A stretch of DNA of 64,000 bases from Olleya aquimaris (GTDB lineage Bacteria > Bacteroidota > Bacteroidia > Flavobacteriales > Flavobacteriaceae): NCBI RefSeq assembly GCF_003259525.1, contig NZ_QLLO01000001.1:62001-126000 (forward strand), read 5' to 3'. Of the stretch, positions 1 through 10,009 are shown piece by piece. Both the position numbers and the translations under genes were made by a program. A model generated the notes under the pieces. The model was not told the origin of the DNA and did no database searches. It saw nothing but the letters and a program-made list of their open reading frames with translations. Positions within the stretch are counted from its first letter, which is position 1. Each line of letters opens with the position of its first letter.

Positions 1-97
1 AATGATTAAAGAACGTTTGATCTATACTATAATCAAAATGATGTTTTCCTACCTTTAAACCTACAAATGGTATTGTAAATTCTTTTAATTGCTTCAT
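1..97 (-). CDS. DUF177 (YceD-like) protein, N-terminal fragment
   Basis: The minus strand opens with ATG at 95-97 and reads 32 codons to the window edge. The start resembles the N-terminus of Bacteroidota DUF177 proteins (MKQLKEFTIPFVGLKVG, then HHFDYSID). In this phylum DUF177 genes usually lie between pdxA and rpmF (ribosomal protein L32), and pdxA is directly upstream here, 72 bp away on the same strand. The family is linked to 23S rRNA accumulation in other bacteria. Only the N-terminus is visible, so the call rests on the opening residues and gene order. Confidence 0.7.
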   Translation of the reverse strand, partial: MKQLKEFTIPFVGLKVGKHHFDYSIDQTFFNH

Positions 98-169
98 TAC
101 CACATCTATTTTGAGCCTGCAAATATATAAAATTTTCTTTATTTAGTAGACTTATAAACAATTTTTTGT

Positions 170-1216
170 TTATATCTTTCGTTTGGAAAATCCTAGTGGG
201 TTTTGACTGATCTCTTGATACTCTTTTCTGTTTCTAAAAATTTTAATTCCGGTAAAAATAGCTTCTTTAAAAGAGCTAATGTCTGCAGTCCCTTTTCCTG
301 CTATTTCATAGGCTGTTCCATGATCTGGTGAAGTTCTGACACGGTTTAATCCTGCAGTATAATTAACTCCTTGTCCAAAGGATAAAGTTTTAAATGGTAT
401 TAATCCTTGATCATGATAGGATGCAATTATAGCATCAAAGTTTTTATAATTGTTAGAACCAAAAAAGCTATCTGCTGCATATGGCCCAAAAACTAATTTA
501 CCCGATTCTTTAATTTTATTTAAGGTAGGGCGTAATACCTCATCGTCTTCGTTTCCTATTACACCATTATCTCCTGTATGTGGGTTAATACCTAAAACCG
601 CAATTTTAGGTTTGTTAACTTTAAAATCTTGTTTGAGAGAAGCGTATACGGTGTTTATTTTTTCTTCAATAAGTTGTGGTGTAATATGGTTGGCTATATC
701 TTTTACTGGGACATGATCTGTAAATAATCCTATTCTTAACCCTTCTGTTACCATAAACATAAGACTATTACCTTCTAATTCTTGGTTTAAATAATCTGTA
801 TGTCCCGGAAATTTAAAAGTTTCAGATTGAATATTATGCTTATTTATTGGAGCGGTTACTAAAAGGTCAATATCTTCGTTTTTTAATGCTTTTGTTGCTT
901 GTTCTAAAGATTTTATAGCATACTCACCAATTTTTAAATCTTCTTGTCCAAAAATAATATTAACGTTTTCTTTCCAGCAATTTAATACATTAACACGACC
1001 AGTTAAAGCCTGTCCGACAGTATGAATACCATTTAATTTAATATCTAAGTTAAAATGGTTTTTTACAAAACTCATGGTTTTTATAGATGCAAAAATAATT
1101 GGCGTACAAAACTCTAACATCCTATTATCTTCAAAAATTTTTAAAACAACTTCTGCTCCAATACCGTTAAGATCGCCTATAGAAATTCCTACTTTAATAT
1201 TTTCTTCTTTCTTCAT
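170..1216 (-). CDS. pdxA: 4-hydroxythreonine-4-phosphate dehydrogenase
   Basis: This 348-residue protein has the usual PdxA length. It oxidises 4-phosphohydroxy-L-threonine in the DXP-dependent branch of pyridoxal phosphate synthesis, as a cytosolic metal-dependent NAD(P)+ enzyme. Family motifs seen: GISIGDLNGIGAE at the N-terminus, TAPINKHNI and FPGHTDYL in the middle (metal-ligand His of GHT), GINPHTGDNGVIG, and IASYHDQGLIPFK followed by RTSPDHGTAYEIAG near the C-terminus. The start MKKEENIKVGISIGD is the only suitable Met. It is divergent from the riboflavin synthase gene (66-bp spacer) and leads into the DUF177 gene. Confidence 0.96.
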   Translation of the reverse strand: MKKEENIKVGISIGDLNGIGAEVVLKIFEDNRMLEFCTPIIFASIKTMSFVKNHFNLDIKLNGIHTVGQALTGRVNVLNCWKENVNIIFGQEDLKIGEYAIKSLEQATKALKNEDIDLLVTAPINKHNIQSETFKFPGHTDYLNQELEGNSLMFMVTEGLRIGLFTDHVPVKDIANHITPQLIEEKINTVYASLKQDFKVNKPKIAVLGINPHTGDNGVIGNEDDEVLRPTLNKIKESGKLVFGPYAADSFFGSNNYKNFDAIIASYHDQGLIPFKTLSFGQGVNYTAGLNRVRTSPDHGTAYEIAGKGTADISSFKEAIFTGIKIFRNRKEYQEISQNPLGFSKRKI

Positions 1217-1282
1217 TAATACTACTAACTATTGTTTGTAAATTTACCAAAGCAAATTTAACTAAATAATACGATTAAGTTT

Positions 1283-1873
1283 ATGTTTACAGGAATAATT
1301 GAAACACTAGGCACCGTAAAGCAATTATCTACCAAAAAAGGTAATCTAGATATCACTATTGCTAGTGATATAACTAGCCAATTAAAAATAGATCAAAGTG
1401 TTGCACATAATGGTGTGTGTTTGACTGTTGTTAGAATAAATAATAATGAATACACTGTAACTGCAATAAAAGAGACTCTAGATAAAAGTAATATAGGTGA
1501 TTTAAAAGTTAACGACCAAGTAAACTTAGAACGTGCTATGAAACTTGGTGATCGATTAGATGGTCACATAGTTCAGGGTCATGTGGACCAAACTGCTACA
1601 TGTATAGAAGCTAAAGAAACTAATGGAAGCTGGTTATATACTTTTGAGTATGATCCAAAACTAAACAATATCACTATTGAAAAAGGATCTATTACAGTAA
1701 ATGGAGTAAGTTTAACAGTAGTAAATTCGGCTAAAAACAGCTTTAGTGTTGCAATTATACCTTATACTTTTGAGCATACAAATTTTAAAACCTTTAAAAA
1801 AGGCACTAAAGTAAATTTAGAGTTTGATGTAATAGGAAAATATGTAAAACGTTTAACCGAACTAAACGTTTGA
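1283..1873 (+). CDS. ribE: Riboflavin synthase (alpha chain)
   Basis: The protein has 196 residues and catalyses the dismutation of two 6,7-dimethyl-8-ribityllumazine molecules to riboflavin. It has the expected two lumazine-binding half-repeats. The first begins MFTGIIETLG and contains VAHNGVCLTV; the second contains GHIVQGHVDQTA and GSITVNGVSLTVV. The duplicated N/D-G-V-(C/S)-LTV motif is the family hallmark. The gene stands alone, divergent from pdxA, and its last 12 bp overlap the end of the convergent small ORF at 1862-2068. The symbol is ribE or ribC depending on nomenclature. Confidence 0.96.
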   Translation: MFTGIIETLGTVKQLSTKKGNLDITIASDITSQLKIDQSVAHNGVCLTVVRINNNEYTVTAIKETLDKSNIGDLKVNDQVNLERAMKLGDRLDGHIVQGHVDQTATCIEAKETNGSWLYTFEYDPKLNNITIEKGSITVNGVSLTVVNSAKNSFSVAIIPYTFEHTNFKTFKKGTKVNLEFDVIGKYVKRLTELNV

Positions 1874-2068
1874 TTTTTTTATAGATAAGATAAGTTTGTA
1901 AACACCATAAATTAATCCCATAACAACTAAAATAACAACACCATTATCTATAGGAAGACCAGGTGGAGGTGGTTGTTGTGGAGGTGGTGGTGTCACAATT
2001 TGAGACACACCAATTACGCTTATTAATAAAAATAAGACTGTAGCTATTAATGTTTTCTTTTTCTTCAT
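1862..2068 (-). CDS. Small proline-rich membrane protein
   Basis: The ORF encodes 68 residues. A basic N-terminus (MKKKK) and hydrophobic stretch give a likely signal peptide or first membrane segment (residues 6-22). A Pro-rich linker with two PPPP runs follows (about 26-36), then a PIDNG motif, a second hydrophobic helix (about 43-62) and a short basic tail. Flavobacteria carry many such small proteins with a PP-rich linker and a PID(G/N)G turn before a C-terminal helix; their function is unknown. It overlaps the 3' end of ribE tail to tail. The coherent domain order supports a real gene despite its size. Confidence 0.7.
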   Translation of the reverse strand: MKKKKTLIATVLFLLISVIGVSQIVTPPPPQQPPPPGLPIDNGVVILVVMGLIYGVYKLILSIKKSNV

Positions 2069-2327
2069 CGCTGATTTGAGGGTGTAAATGTATGAAAAAA
2101 ACTATGCTATCAAAACTTTTAAAACCCTTTTTTATATAAAAACCTCTTTAAAACGCTATTTTTATCGTTAAAATGCTAAATTTAGTCGTTTTTAGTATGA
2201 TTTTTGACAACTTGGTTATATGACTTTACACTTAATATTTTATTAAGCCTTGTATAACTAACTAAAATGCTAAACATTTATTTTAAAAACAGTTTAGAAT
2301 TTTACTTATTATTTCTTAATCAGATTA

Positions 2328-3875
2328 TTAGGCATAAAGTTGTAAATATTTATCTTTTACTATTTGGCCTACTGGTTTGTTTTCAATTTTACTTTCAAGC
2401 CAAGAGATGATATCTAGATATAAAAACGCACGACGCTCGTATGGATGGTCTTCATATTGTTTTAAAACTTCTAGTAATTTTTTAAATTCGGATTTAATAT
2501 CCTGTGGATAAATATCTTGCAACCCTCTTATAAATTTTATCATTTCTTTTTGGACTTCATGTAAGTCATTCATTTTTATTAAAAACTTATACGTACTACG
2601 TAATAAAGATTCTAAATGATAATCTAAACCTGCTTCGTAGTGTGCCACAAGGTTAAGAACCCTAGAAAAACAAAGAAGGTCCTCACGCATTGACAAGGAT
2701 TTATTAGATATAATTTTATCTAAATATTTTATGCAATCTTTATTGTTTCCTACTCCAAAATGTAAGCTAGCAAACTTATAGTAAAAAATCATTTTATGAT
2801 GTTCGTCTATTTTACTTTCAAACTGGGTTAATTCTGCTTCTATCTTTGGTATCATTATCAAACCCTCTTCAAAACTACCATCTATAAAATGCTGATTGAT
2901 ATTATGAAAATTACCATATAAAAAAACTAACGTAGATACGTTTTCGTCTTTTGGAAAATTGGATTGACTAACTACGGTATTAAATTCATTAAGCTTACTA
3001 ATAAATTTTGGCTTATTTTTTATAAAGTACAAAGCTTCTAGTAAATAGTTGTTTCCTTTTAAGAAAAAAACTGGATTTAAGCTTATCATATTTGGGTTTT
3101 CATAAAATAAGTTAACCCATTTTAACGCGTATTTATAGCAGTTTAAAAAATCTTGCATTAAAAAACTATACCACAAATGTGCTTTGTAATACCATAGTTT
3201 TTCTCTAAAACCCAATTCAGAGAATGTAAGTTTTGGCAATCTATCGTTAAAATATTTGGTAATGGCTTTGCTTTCTGCTTCGTTTTTAACGTAACCTGTT
3301 TTTAAAATAATACTATACAGCTGTAATGATAAATTAGAAAGTTTGCTTGTAATTACATTTAACTCGCTTAATTCTTTTGCTTGAATGGTTAGTTGATCTG
3401 CACGATTACTAATACTTCTGGTGATGTACTGAGCTTCAATAATTTTTTCAAGCTCTACAATTTCAAAAGCTAAGTTTTTTTCTTCATTAACAATAGCTAA
3501 TTCTTTTGCCTTATCTAAAATTTTTAAGCTTTGTTTATACAATCCTTTATGATACAAAATGGAAGCAAAATCCAATTGTTCTCTAATCTGAGAGCGGATA
3601 TTTTGGTGCGATGGATTTAATTTTAAGCTTATTAGAATCTGCTTATATAAATGGGCTTTGACATTTGCTAATTGCTGTTTTTTAACAATTCCACTTTTTA
3701 AAATACTTGTTTCGTCATAAACCTGTGCTTTATCTAAGAGATTAAAAAGGTTTAAAAATTTAGAATCAGAATTAACACCAAGTCGACCAACATACAATTT
3801 AAATTGACGTTTTTCAGATTTAGTTAAGGATTTAACCAATAAAAATAAATTATCTTTTTGCTCTTTAGTCATCAA
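2328..3875 (-). CDS. Conserved hypothetical protein, alpha-helical, TPR-like
   Basis: The protein has 515 residues, is rich in Leu, Lys and Glu, and has no signal peptide or membrane helix. It starts MMTKEQKDNLFLLVKSLTKSEKRQFKLYV; either Met is possible. Repeated helical pairs such as ILYHKGLYKQSLKILDKAKELA (about 110-131) look like tetratricopeptide-type repeats, suggesting a cytosolic scaffold. Similar-length proteins beginning with this TKSEKRxFKLY signature recur in Flavobacteriia without assigned function. The gene is divergent from leuA with a 146-bp spacer and appears monocistronic. No function is inferred. Confidence 0.8.
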   Translation of the reverse strand: MMTKEQKDNLFLLVKSLTKSEKRQFKLYVGRLGVNSDSKFLNLFNLLDKAQVYDETSILKSGIVKKQQLANVKAHLYKQILISLKLNPSHQNIRSQIREQLDFASILYHKGLYKQSLKILDKAKELAIVNEEKNLAFEIVELEKIIEAQYITRSISNRADQLTIQAKELSELNVITSKLSNLSLQLYSIILKTGYVKNEAESKAITKYFNDRLPKLTFSELGFREKLWYYKAHLWYSFLMQDFLNCYKYALKWVNLFYENPNMISLNPVFFLKGNNYLLEALYFIKNKPKFISKLNEFNTVVSQSNFPKDENVSTLVFLYGNFHNINQHFIDGSFEEGLIMIPKIEAELTQFESKIDEHHKMIFYYKFASLHFGVGNNKDCIKYLDKIISNKSLSMREDLLCFSRVLNLVAHYEAGLDYHLESLLRSTYKFLIKMNDLHEVQKEMIKFIRGLQDIYPQDIKSEFKKLLEVLKQYEDHPYERRAFLYLDIISWLESKIENKPVGQIVKDKYLQLYA

Positions 3876-3929
3876 CTAATTTGTTGTTTAAAGCTTTGAT
3901 TATCAGTGTTTTGTATTGCATTTTATTAG

Positions 3930-3958
3930 TTGAACATCGTAACATATACAATGTTCAA
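3930..3958. promoter_or_regulatory. Inverted repeat upstream of leuA
   Basis: TTGAACAT (3930-3937) is the exact reverse complement of ATGTTCAA (3951-3958), with 13 bp between. It lies about 64 bp before the leuA start and 55 bp before the divergent gene at 2328-3875. An operator for one or both genes is possible. The binding protein is unknown. Confidence 0.35.
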
Positions 3959-4021
3959 TAATTGTAACAGATAACCAAAGTATAAATTAGTCTTTCAAAA
4001 GAAAAATAATTCTCTCTTAAA

Positions 4022-5197
4022 ATGTCAAAAAACAAGATTCAAATATTTGATACTACGCTTCGAGATGGCGAGCAAGTACCTGGTTGTAAATTAAATACAG
4101 AACAGAAAGTTGTTATTGCTAAACAATTAGATGGCTTAGGTGTAGATGTCATTGAAGCTGGCTTTCCAGTCTCTAGTCCAGGCGATTTTAAATCGGTTGA
4201 GGCCATTTCTAAAATCGTAAAAAACGCTACTGTTTGCGGATTAACACGTGCTGTAGAAAATGATATAAAAGTTGCAGCTGAAGCTTTAAAATATGCTAAA
4301 AAACCTAGAATACATACTGGGATAGGCACCTCTGACTCGCATATAAAATTTAAATTTAAATCAGACAGAGAAACCATTATACAACGTGCTTTTGATGCTG
4401 TAGCTTACGCAAAATCGTTTGTAGAAGATGTCGAATTTTATGCTGAAGATGCTGGTCGTACAGACAACGAGTACCTAGCTAGAGTTTGTGAAGCAGCTAT
4501 TAAAGCTGGTGCAACAGTTTTAAATATTCCGGATACCACTGGTTATTGTTTACCAAGCGAATATGGTGCAAAAATGAAATACCTTATGGAAAACGTTAAA
4601 GGTATTGAAAAAGCTATTTTATCTTGTCATTGTCATAACGACTTAGGACTAGCTACTGCAAATTCTATTGAAGGTGTTATTAATGGTGCGCGACAAATTG
4701 AATGTACCATAAACGGTATTGGTGAGCGTGCAGGAAATACCGCTTTAGAAGAAGTGGTTATGGTTTTAAAACAGCACCCTTATTTAAATCTAGACACCAA
4801 TATTGATACCACTAGGCTATATGGTATCAGTCAATTGGTAAGTGATAGTATGGGTATTTACACACAGCCAAACAAGGCTATTGTAGGTGCTAATGCATTT
4901 GCGCATAGCTCTGGAATCCATCAAGATGGTGTGATAAAAAACCGTGAAACATACGAAATTATTGACCCTAAAGATGTTGGTGTTACAGAATCTGCAATTG
5001 TTTTAACCGCTAGAAGCGGAAGGGCTGCTTTGGCTTACAGAGCTAAAAACGTTGGTTATGAGTTAACCAAATTGCAATTGGATGATGTGTATGCTAATTT
5101 TCTTGATTTTGCAGATAAAAAGAAAGAAATAAACGATACTGACATTTATCAAATTATTGAAACTAGTAATGTGTATCAACAAATAATATCGGCTTAA
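4022..5197 (+). CDS. leuA: 2-isopropylmalate synthase, short form
   Basis: The enzyme condenses acetyl-CoA with 2-ketoisovalerate, the first committed step of leucine synthesis. The 391-residue TIM-barrel protein shows [13 protein letters not shown] (residues 9-21, catalytic Arg and metal Asp), the HCHNDLGLA metal-binding motif, GERAGN, and SSGIHQDGV. It is about 130 residues shorter than E. coli LeuA: the C-terminal leucine-binding regulatory domain is absent and the protein ends soon after the linker helices. It heads leuACDB, with leuC 2 bp downstream. Context argues against citramalate or homocitrate synthase. Confidence 0.93.
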   Translation: MSKNKIQIFDTTLRDGEQVPGCKLNTEQKVVIAKQLDGLGVDVIEAGFPVSSPGDFKSVEAISKIVKNATVCGLTRAVENDIKVAAEALKYAKKPRIHTGIGTSDSHIKFKFKSDRETIIQRAFDAVAYAKSFVEDVEFYAEDAGRTDNEYLARVCEAAIKAGATVLNIPDTTGYCLPSEYGAKMKYLMENVKGIEKAILSCHCHNDLGLATANSIEGVINGARQIECTINGIGERAGNTALEEVVMVLKQHPYLNLDTNIDTTRLYGISQLVSDSMGIYTQPNKAIVGANAFAHSSGIHQDGVIKNRETYEIIDPKDVGVTESAIVLTARSGRAALAYRAKNVGYELTKLQLDDVYANFLDFADKKKEINDTDIYQIIETSNVYQQIISA

Positions 5198-5199
5198 TT

Positions 5200-6582
5200 A
5201 TGGCAAAAACACTGTTTGATAAAGTTTGGGATGCTCATGTAGTGGATACTATTAAAGATGGTCCTCAAGTTTTATATATAGATCAACATTTAATTCATGA
5301 GGTTACAAGCCCACAAGCGTTTAACGAGTTGGAACAACGTCACATTCCCATTTTTAGACCTAACCAAATTGTGGCTACCGCAGATCATAACACACCAACG
5401 TTAAATCAGCACTTACCTGTCAAAGATTTGTTGTCTAGAAACCAATTACAACAACTGTCTGAAAATTGTAAAAAAAATAATATTACCCTATACCAATTAG
5501 GTCATAAATACAATGGAATTGTCCACGTAATGGCTCCAGAACTAGGGATTACACAACCAGGAATGACCATTGTTTGCGGCGATTCTCACACCTCAACTCA
5601 TGGTGCTTTTGGGACTATTGCTTTTGGTATTGGTACCAGCCAAGTGGCTCAAGTTTTTGCTAGTCAATGCTTGTTATTAACCAAGCCAAAAAGTTTAAGA
5701 GTAACTGTTAATGGTCAATTAAAAAATGGGGTTTTACCAAAAGATGTCATTTTATATATTATCGCCAAATTAGGTACTAATGCAGGTACAGGATATTTCT
5801 GTGAATATGCTGGAGATGTTTTTGAAAACATGTCTATGGAAGGTCGTATGACAGTTTGTAACATGAGTATCGAAATGGGAGCACGAGGTGGCATGATTGC
5901 ACCAGACCAAACTACTTTTGATTACGTAAAAGGACGCGAATTTGCACCAAAAGGAGAAGCGTTTGATAAAAAAGTAGCCTACTGGAAAACATTATCTACA
6001 GATGAAGGAGCGACTTTTGACAAAGAATACTTTTTTGATGCAGAAGATATTGAACCTATGGTTACTTATGGTACAAATCCTGGAATGGGAATAAAAGTAT
6101 CCGAAAACATACCATCGGTAAATGATGCCTCTTTCGAGAAATCTTTGGAATATATGAATTTTAAGAAAGGTGAGTCTCTTATTAATAAACCCATTAATTA
6201 TGTGTTTATTGGCAGTTGCACAAATTCTAGAATAGAAGATTTTAGAGTTGCTGCTAACTACATTAAAGGAAAACATAAAGCAGAAAATGTCACTGCTTGG
6301 TTAGTACCAGGAAGTAAACAAGTTGAAGCTCAAATTATTCAAGAAGGTTTAAAGGATATTTTTGATGCTGCAGGCTTTGAGTTACGTCAACCTGGTTGCA
6401 GTGCATGTTTAGCAATGAATGACGATAAAATCCCGCAAGGCGAATATTGTGTTTCAACTTCTAATAGAAATTTTGAAGGTAGACAAGGACAAGGATCACG
6501 TACTATTTTAGCTAGCCCATTAGTGGCTGCAGCTACAGCGGTAGAGGGTAAAATTGTGGATATCACTAAACAATTAAATTAA
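5200..6582 (+). CDS. leuC: 3-isopropylmalate dehydratase large subunit
   Basis: This 460-residue aconitase-family subunit carries the [4Fe-4S] cluster and, with LeuD, isomerises 2- to 3-isopropylmalate. Motifs seen: the N-terminal [15 protein letters not shown], the active-site [14 protein letters not shown] block, and the cluster ligands in [13 protein letters not shown] and [11 protein letters not shown] near the C-terminus. Length and order match bacterial LeuC. It starts 2 bp after leuA and ends 1 bp before leuD, so the three genes are almost certainly cotranscribed. Confidence 0.97.
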   Translation: MAKTLFDKVWDAHVVDTIKDGPQVLYIDQHLIHEVTSPQAFNELEQRHIPIFRPNQIVATADHNTPTLNQHLPVKDLLSRNQLQQLSENCKKNNITLYQLGHKYNGIVHVMAPELGITQPGMTIVCGDSHTSTHGAFGTIAFGIGTSQVAQVFASQCLLLTKPKSLRVTVNGQLKNGVLPKDVILYIIAKLGTNAGTGYFCEYAGDVFENMSMEGRMTVCNMSIEMGARGGMIAPDQTTFDYVKGREFAPKGEAFDKKVAYWKTLSTDEGATFDKEYFFDAEDIEPMVTYGTNPGMGIKVSENIPSVNDASFEKSLEYMNFKKGESLINKPINYVFIGSCTNSRIEDFRVAANYIKGKHKAENVTAWLVPGSKQVEAQIIQEGLKDIFDAAGFELRQPGCSACLAMNDDKIPQGEYCVSTSNRNFEGRQGQGSRTILASPLVAAATAVEGKIVDITKQLN

Positions 6583-6583
6583 G

Positions 6584-7174
6584 ATGGAAAAATTTACAAC
6601 ATTACAATCTACAGCAATTCCGTTAGCAATTGAAAATATAGATACAGACCAAATCATTCCTGCTCGTTTTTTAAAAGCAACAGACAGAAAAGGTTTTGGC
6701 AACAATGTGTTTAGAGATTGGAGATACAATAAAGATGGTTCAATAAACAAATCCTTTGCTTTAAATAACCCTAAATACTCTGGAAGTATACTGGTTGCTG
6801 GAGATAACTTTGGGTGTGGATCTAGTAGAGAACACGCAGCTTGGGCTTTAAACGATTATGGCTTTAAGGTGATTGTGTCTAGTTTTTTTGCAGATATCTT
6901 TAAAGGAAACGCATTAAATAATGGGTTACTACCAGTACAAGTTTCTCCAGAATTTTTAAACGTGTTATTGACTGAAGTCTCTGAAAAACCTGAAATTAAA
7001 TTAGAAGTAAATCTAGAAGCTCAGACAATTTCAGTGGAAGGCACCTCTTTTAGTGAATCTTTTGAGATTGATGCTTACAAAAAAACCTGTATGATTAATG
7101 GTTATGATGATATAGACTATTTATTAAGTAAAAAAGAAATGATTACAGCTTTTGAAGCTAAAAAAACAGACTAA
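6584..7174 (+). CDS. leuD: 3-isopropylmalate dehydratase small subunit
   Basis: The 196-residue swivelling-domain subunit partners LeuC. Family motifs are [14 protein letters not shown] near the N-terminus and [17 protein letters not shown] (about residues 72-88), which supplies active-site residues to the LeuC cluster. Length is as expected. It is tightly spaced between leuC (1 bp) and leuB (11 bp), consistent with one operon. Confidence 0.97.
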   Translation: MEKFTTLQSTAIPLAIENIDTDQIIPARFLKATDRKGFGNNVFRDWRYNKDGSINKSFALNNPKYSGSILVAGDNFGCGSSREHAAWALNDYGFKVIVSSFFADIFKGNALNNGLLPVQVSPEFLNVLLTEVSEKPEIKLEVNLEAQTISVEGTSFSESFEIDAYKKTCMINGYDDIDYLLSKKEMITAFEAKKTD

Positions 7175-7185
7175 TTAAATATAAA

Positions 7186-8304
7186 ATGAAATTAAATATA
7201 GCAGTTTTATCAGGCGATGGTATTGGTCCAGAAGTCACCGACCAAGCCATAAAAGTATTAAAAGCTATTGCTTTAGAGTTTGACCATACCTTTTTGTTTA
7301 AAGAAGCTCCTGTAGGTGCTATTGCAATAGACCAACATAACAATCCTTTACCAGACCCAACTTTAGACTTATGCAAGTCTAGTGATGCCATTTTATTTGG
7401 TGCGATAGGTCATCCAAAATACGATAATAACCCTAACGCAAAAGTACGTCCAGAACAAGGATTACTTAAGCTTAGAAAAGAATTAGGATTATACGCCAAT
7501 ATTAGACCTGTTAAAGCCTATGAGACGCTATTAGATAAATCTCCTTTAAAAAGAGATATTATAAACGGGACAGACATTAGTATTTATAGAGAATTAACTG
7601 GAGGAATTTATTTTGGAAAAAAGTATCTAAGCGAAGACGGTAATTCAGCATCCGATTTATGTGAGTATTCTCGTGAAGAAATCGAACGTATATCACATTT
7701 AGCTTTTAAAGCTGCTCAAAGCAGAAAGAAAAAAGTGACTTTAGTTGATAAAGCCAATGTTTTAGAAACCTCTCGTTTATGGAGAAAAGTGGTTACTGAA
7801 TTAGCAATAGATTATCCAGATGTGGAGCTAGACTTTTTATTTGTAGATAATGCAGCTATGCAAATGATTTTAAATCCAAAACAGTTTGATGTAATATTAA
7901 CAGAAAACTTATTTGGAGACGTTATTAGCGATGAAGCTAGTGTTATAGGTGGATCTATTGGATTATTAGCTTCAGCATCTGTTGGAGACAAATACGCCAT
8001 GTTTGAACCTATTCATGGGTCATATCCACAAGCAACAAGTAAAGGTATTGCAAACCCAATTGCTTCTATATTAAGTGCTGCTATGTTATTAGAACATTTT
8101 GGATTGTATGACGAAGCAGAACTGATAAAAAAAGGGGTTGATAAATCTTTAAAATTAGAAATAACAACTCCTGACTTAAATACTAAAAACGATAATGTTA
8201 CCACTTCTAAAGTGGGCGATTTTATAGCCGATTTTATAAGTAACCCAAATGATACGAATATTAACTTTGCTAATATTCATTTAGGACAATCTACAATTAT
8301 ATAA
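7186..8304 (+). CDS. leuB: 3-isopropylmalate dehydrogenase
   Basis: The 372-residue enzyme of the isocitrate/isopropylmalate dehydrogenase family performs NAD+-dependent oxidative decarboxylation of 3-isopropylmalate. It shows AVLSGDGIGPEV at the N-terminus, the substrate-loop RPEQGLLKLRKELGLYANIRP, RELTGGIYFG, the metal-binding segment NLFGDVISDEAS, and the cofactor motif EPIHGSYPQATSKGIANP. It is the last gene of leuACDB and is followed 20 bp later by a hairpin plus T-tract. Confidence 0.97.
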   Translation: MKLNIAVLSGDGIGPEVTDQAIKVLKAIALEFDHTFLFKEAPVGAIAIDQHNNPLPDPTLDLCKSSDAILFGAIGHPKYDNNPNAKVRPEQGLLKLRKELGLYANIRPVKAYETLLDKSPLKRDIINGTDISIYRELTGGIYFGKKYLSEDGNSASDLCEYSREEIERISHLAFKAAQSRKKKVTLVDKANVLETSRLWRKVVTELAIDYPDVELDFLFVDNAAMQMILNPKQFDVILTENLFGDVISDEASVIGGSIGLLASASVGDKYAMFEPIHGSYPQATSKGIANPIASILSAAMLLEHFGLYDEAELIKKGVDKSLKLEITTPDLNTKNDNVTTSKVGDFIADFISNPNDTNINFANIHLGQSTII

Positions 8305-8324
8305 TATTTTATTATTAGTCGTTA

Positions 8325-8359
8325 AATACTCAGTAATTATATTACTGGGTATTTTTTTT
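8325..8359 (+). terminator. Intrinsic terminator of leuACDB
   Basis: AATACTCAGTAAT (8325-8337) pairs with ATTACTGGGTATT (8341-8353) across a 3-nt loop, with one G-T wobble, and runs into eight T residues on the plus strand. It lies 20 bp after the leuB stop. Confidence 0.85.
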
Positions 8360-8375
8360 GCTGAAAAAATCATAC

Positions 8376-8411
8376 AAAAAAAACCCTCAAAGCATAATGC
8401 CTTGAGGGTTT
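8376..8411 (-). terminator. Intrinsic terminator of the porin-glnK-amt unit
   Basis: AAACCCTCAA (8381-8390) pairs with TTGAGGGTTT (8402-8411). Read on the minus strand, the hairpin follows the amt stop (8433) by about 22 nt and runs into a U-tract (A-run 8376-8383 on plus). It also has T residues on the plus side, so it may act on both strands as a second stop for leuB read-through. Confidence 0.85.
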
Positions 8412-8432
8412 TTCAAACAAACTAACTAAATT

Positions 8433-9665
8433 CTAATGCTCATTTAGTCTAAAGTCTGGATAAGCATCCATCCCATGTTCATGAGCATCAAGTCCTTCTA
8501 ATTCTTCTTTTTCAGAAACTCTAATACCAACGGTTTTCTTCATAATAAAAATGATTATAAACGAAGACACTATACAAATAGCTGCATAAGAAGCCACACC
8601 AATTAGCTGACTTACAAACTGTGCACCACTTGCTAAATTTCCAAAAATACCTACTGCTAATGTTCCCCAGATACCGCATACTAAGTGTACTGCTATGGCA
8701 CCAACAGGATCATCTAATTTTAACTTATCAATTAACGATACTGCAAATACAATAATAGCACCAGCTACTGCTCCAATTATTACAGCATCTGTTGGGCTCA
8801 TTTGGTCAGCTCCTGCTGTAATACCAACTAAACCTCCTAAGATTCCGTTTAAGAACATTGTTAAATCTAAATTTTTATGTAATACAGTAGAGGTTAGGGC
8901 TGCAACAACACCTCCAGCTGCTGCTGCAAGACAGGTTGTTACTAATGTTAACGAAGTTAAAGATGGATCTGCAGATAATACAGAACCTCCATTAAATCCA
9001 AACCATCCTAGCCAAAGGATTAATACTCCAGCTGTTGCTAACGGAATGTTATGTCCTGGTATGGCTTGTAATTTACCATCTTTAAATTTACCAATTCTTG
9101 AGCCTAATAAACAAACTGCTACTACAGCAGCCCATCCACCAACAGAGTGTACTAACGTAGAACCTGCAAAGTCATAAAAAGGGGTTTCTAAGCTGTCTAA
9201 AAATCCGCCTCCCCATTTCCAAGATCCTGCTATTGGGTAAATTAATCCAACGTAAAGTATGGTAAAGACCATAAATGGTCCTATTTTCATACGCTCTGCT
9301 ACAGCTCCAGAAACAATTGTTGCTGCAGTAGCTGCAAACATCCCTTGAAACAAAAAGTCTGTCCAGTAAGTATACCCTTCGTTATAAGCTAAATCTAAAG
9401 CGCCTTCTGCAGTTAAAGGAGCGTCTAAACCAAATCCTGCAAATCCTAAGAAACCATTAAATTCTCCTGGATACATTAAATTAAATCCCACTAAGCAATA
9501 CAATAGCAGTCCTACTGTAATTATAAAAATGTTTTTAAAAAGTATATTAATTGTGTTTTTTTGACGTGTCAGTCCAATTTCTAAAAATGCAAATCCTAAG
9601 TGCATAAAGAAAACCAGTGCTGTACAGATCATCATCCATACATTATTTGTTGTAAGTAATTCCAT
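8433..9665 (-). CDS. amt: Ammonium transporter
   Basis: This 410-residue inner-membrane Amt/Rh channel has about 11 predicted hydrophobic helices. Diagnostic features are the N-terminal MMICTALVFFMHLGFAFLE, the twin pore histidines in STLVHSVGGW (about residue 173) and AIAVHLVCGIWG (about 330), and the DFAGSTLVHSVGG signature. The C-terminal tail is cytosolic and acidic, ending near DAYPDFRLNEH. It sits 5 bp downstream of a PII gene, the classic glnK-amt pairing in which PII blocks the channel when nitrogen is plentiful. Confidence 0.96.
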   Translation of the reverse strand: MELLTTNNVWMMICTALVFFMHLGFAFLEIGLTRQKNTINILFKNIFIITVGLLLYCLVGFNLMYPGEFNGFLGFAGFGLDAPLTAEGALDLAYNEGYTYWTDFLFQGMFAATAATIVSGAVAERMKIGPFMVFTILYVGLIYPIAGSWKWGGGFLDSLETPFYDFAGSTLVHSVGGWAAVVAVCLLGSRIGKFKDGKLQAIPGHNIPLATAGVLILWLGWFGFNGGSVLSADPSLTSLTLVTTCLAAAAGGVVAALTSTVLHKNLDLTMFLNGILGGLVGITAGADQMSPTDAVIIGAVAGAIIVFAVSLIDKLKLDDPVGAIAVHLVCGIWGTLAVGIFGNLASGAQFVSQLIGVASYAAICIVSSFIIIFIMKKTVGIRVSEKEELEGLDAHEHGMDAYPDFRLNEH

Positions 9666-9670
9666 GTTTT

Positions 9671-10009
9671 TTATTTTAAAGTGTTACCGCCTTTTTCTCC
9701 TGTTCTTATTCTGTAAACTTCATCGATTTTTGAAACGAATATTTTACCATCACCTACTTCACCAGTGCTACCTGCCTCAAGTATGGCTTTGATGGTTACC
9801 TCTTCAAAATCGTCATTTACAACTATGGATAAGTAACGTCTTTGTATATCGCTTGTACTGTAAGACACACCTCTGTAAACGTGACCTTCTTTTTCGTTTC
9901 CAAGTCCTGTAACATCCCAATACGAGAAGAAATTAACACCTACTTCATGTAGTGCCTTTTTAACTGCAGAAAATTTAGATTTTCTGATAATTGCTTCAAC
10001 TTTTTTCAT
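9671..10009 (-). CDS. glnK: PII nitrogen regulatory protein
   Basis: The 112-residue PII-family trimeric sensor of 2-oxoglutarate and ATP/ADP starts MKKVEAIIRKSKFSAVKKAL. The T-loop region reads EGHVYRGVSYSTSD and keeps a Tyr close to the position uridylylated in proteobacterial PII. The C-terminal nucleotide-binding signature GSTGEVGDGKIFVSKIDEV is intact, followed by RIRTGEKG. It lies between the porin and amt on the same strand, so regulation of Amt by direct binding is the expected role. A CGCTATAGCG palindrome at 10030-10039 lies upstream, between porin and glnK. Confidence 0.94.
   Translation of the reverse strand: MKKVEAIIRKSKFSAVKKALHEVGVNFFSYWDVTGLGNEKEGHVYRGVSYSTSDIQRRYLSIVVNDDFEEVTIKAILEAGSTGEVGDGKIFVSKIDEVYRIRTGEKGGNTLK

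Noticed and set aside
8695-9177. 160-codon plus-strand frame antisense to amt
   Set aside because: It lies wholly inside amt on the opposite strand, has no family resemblance, and reflects the codon bias of the real gene.
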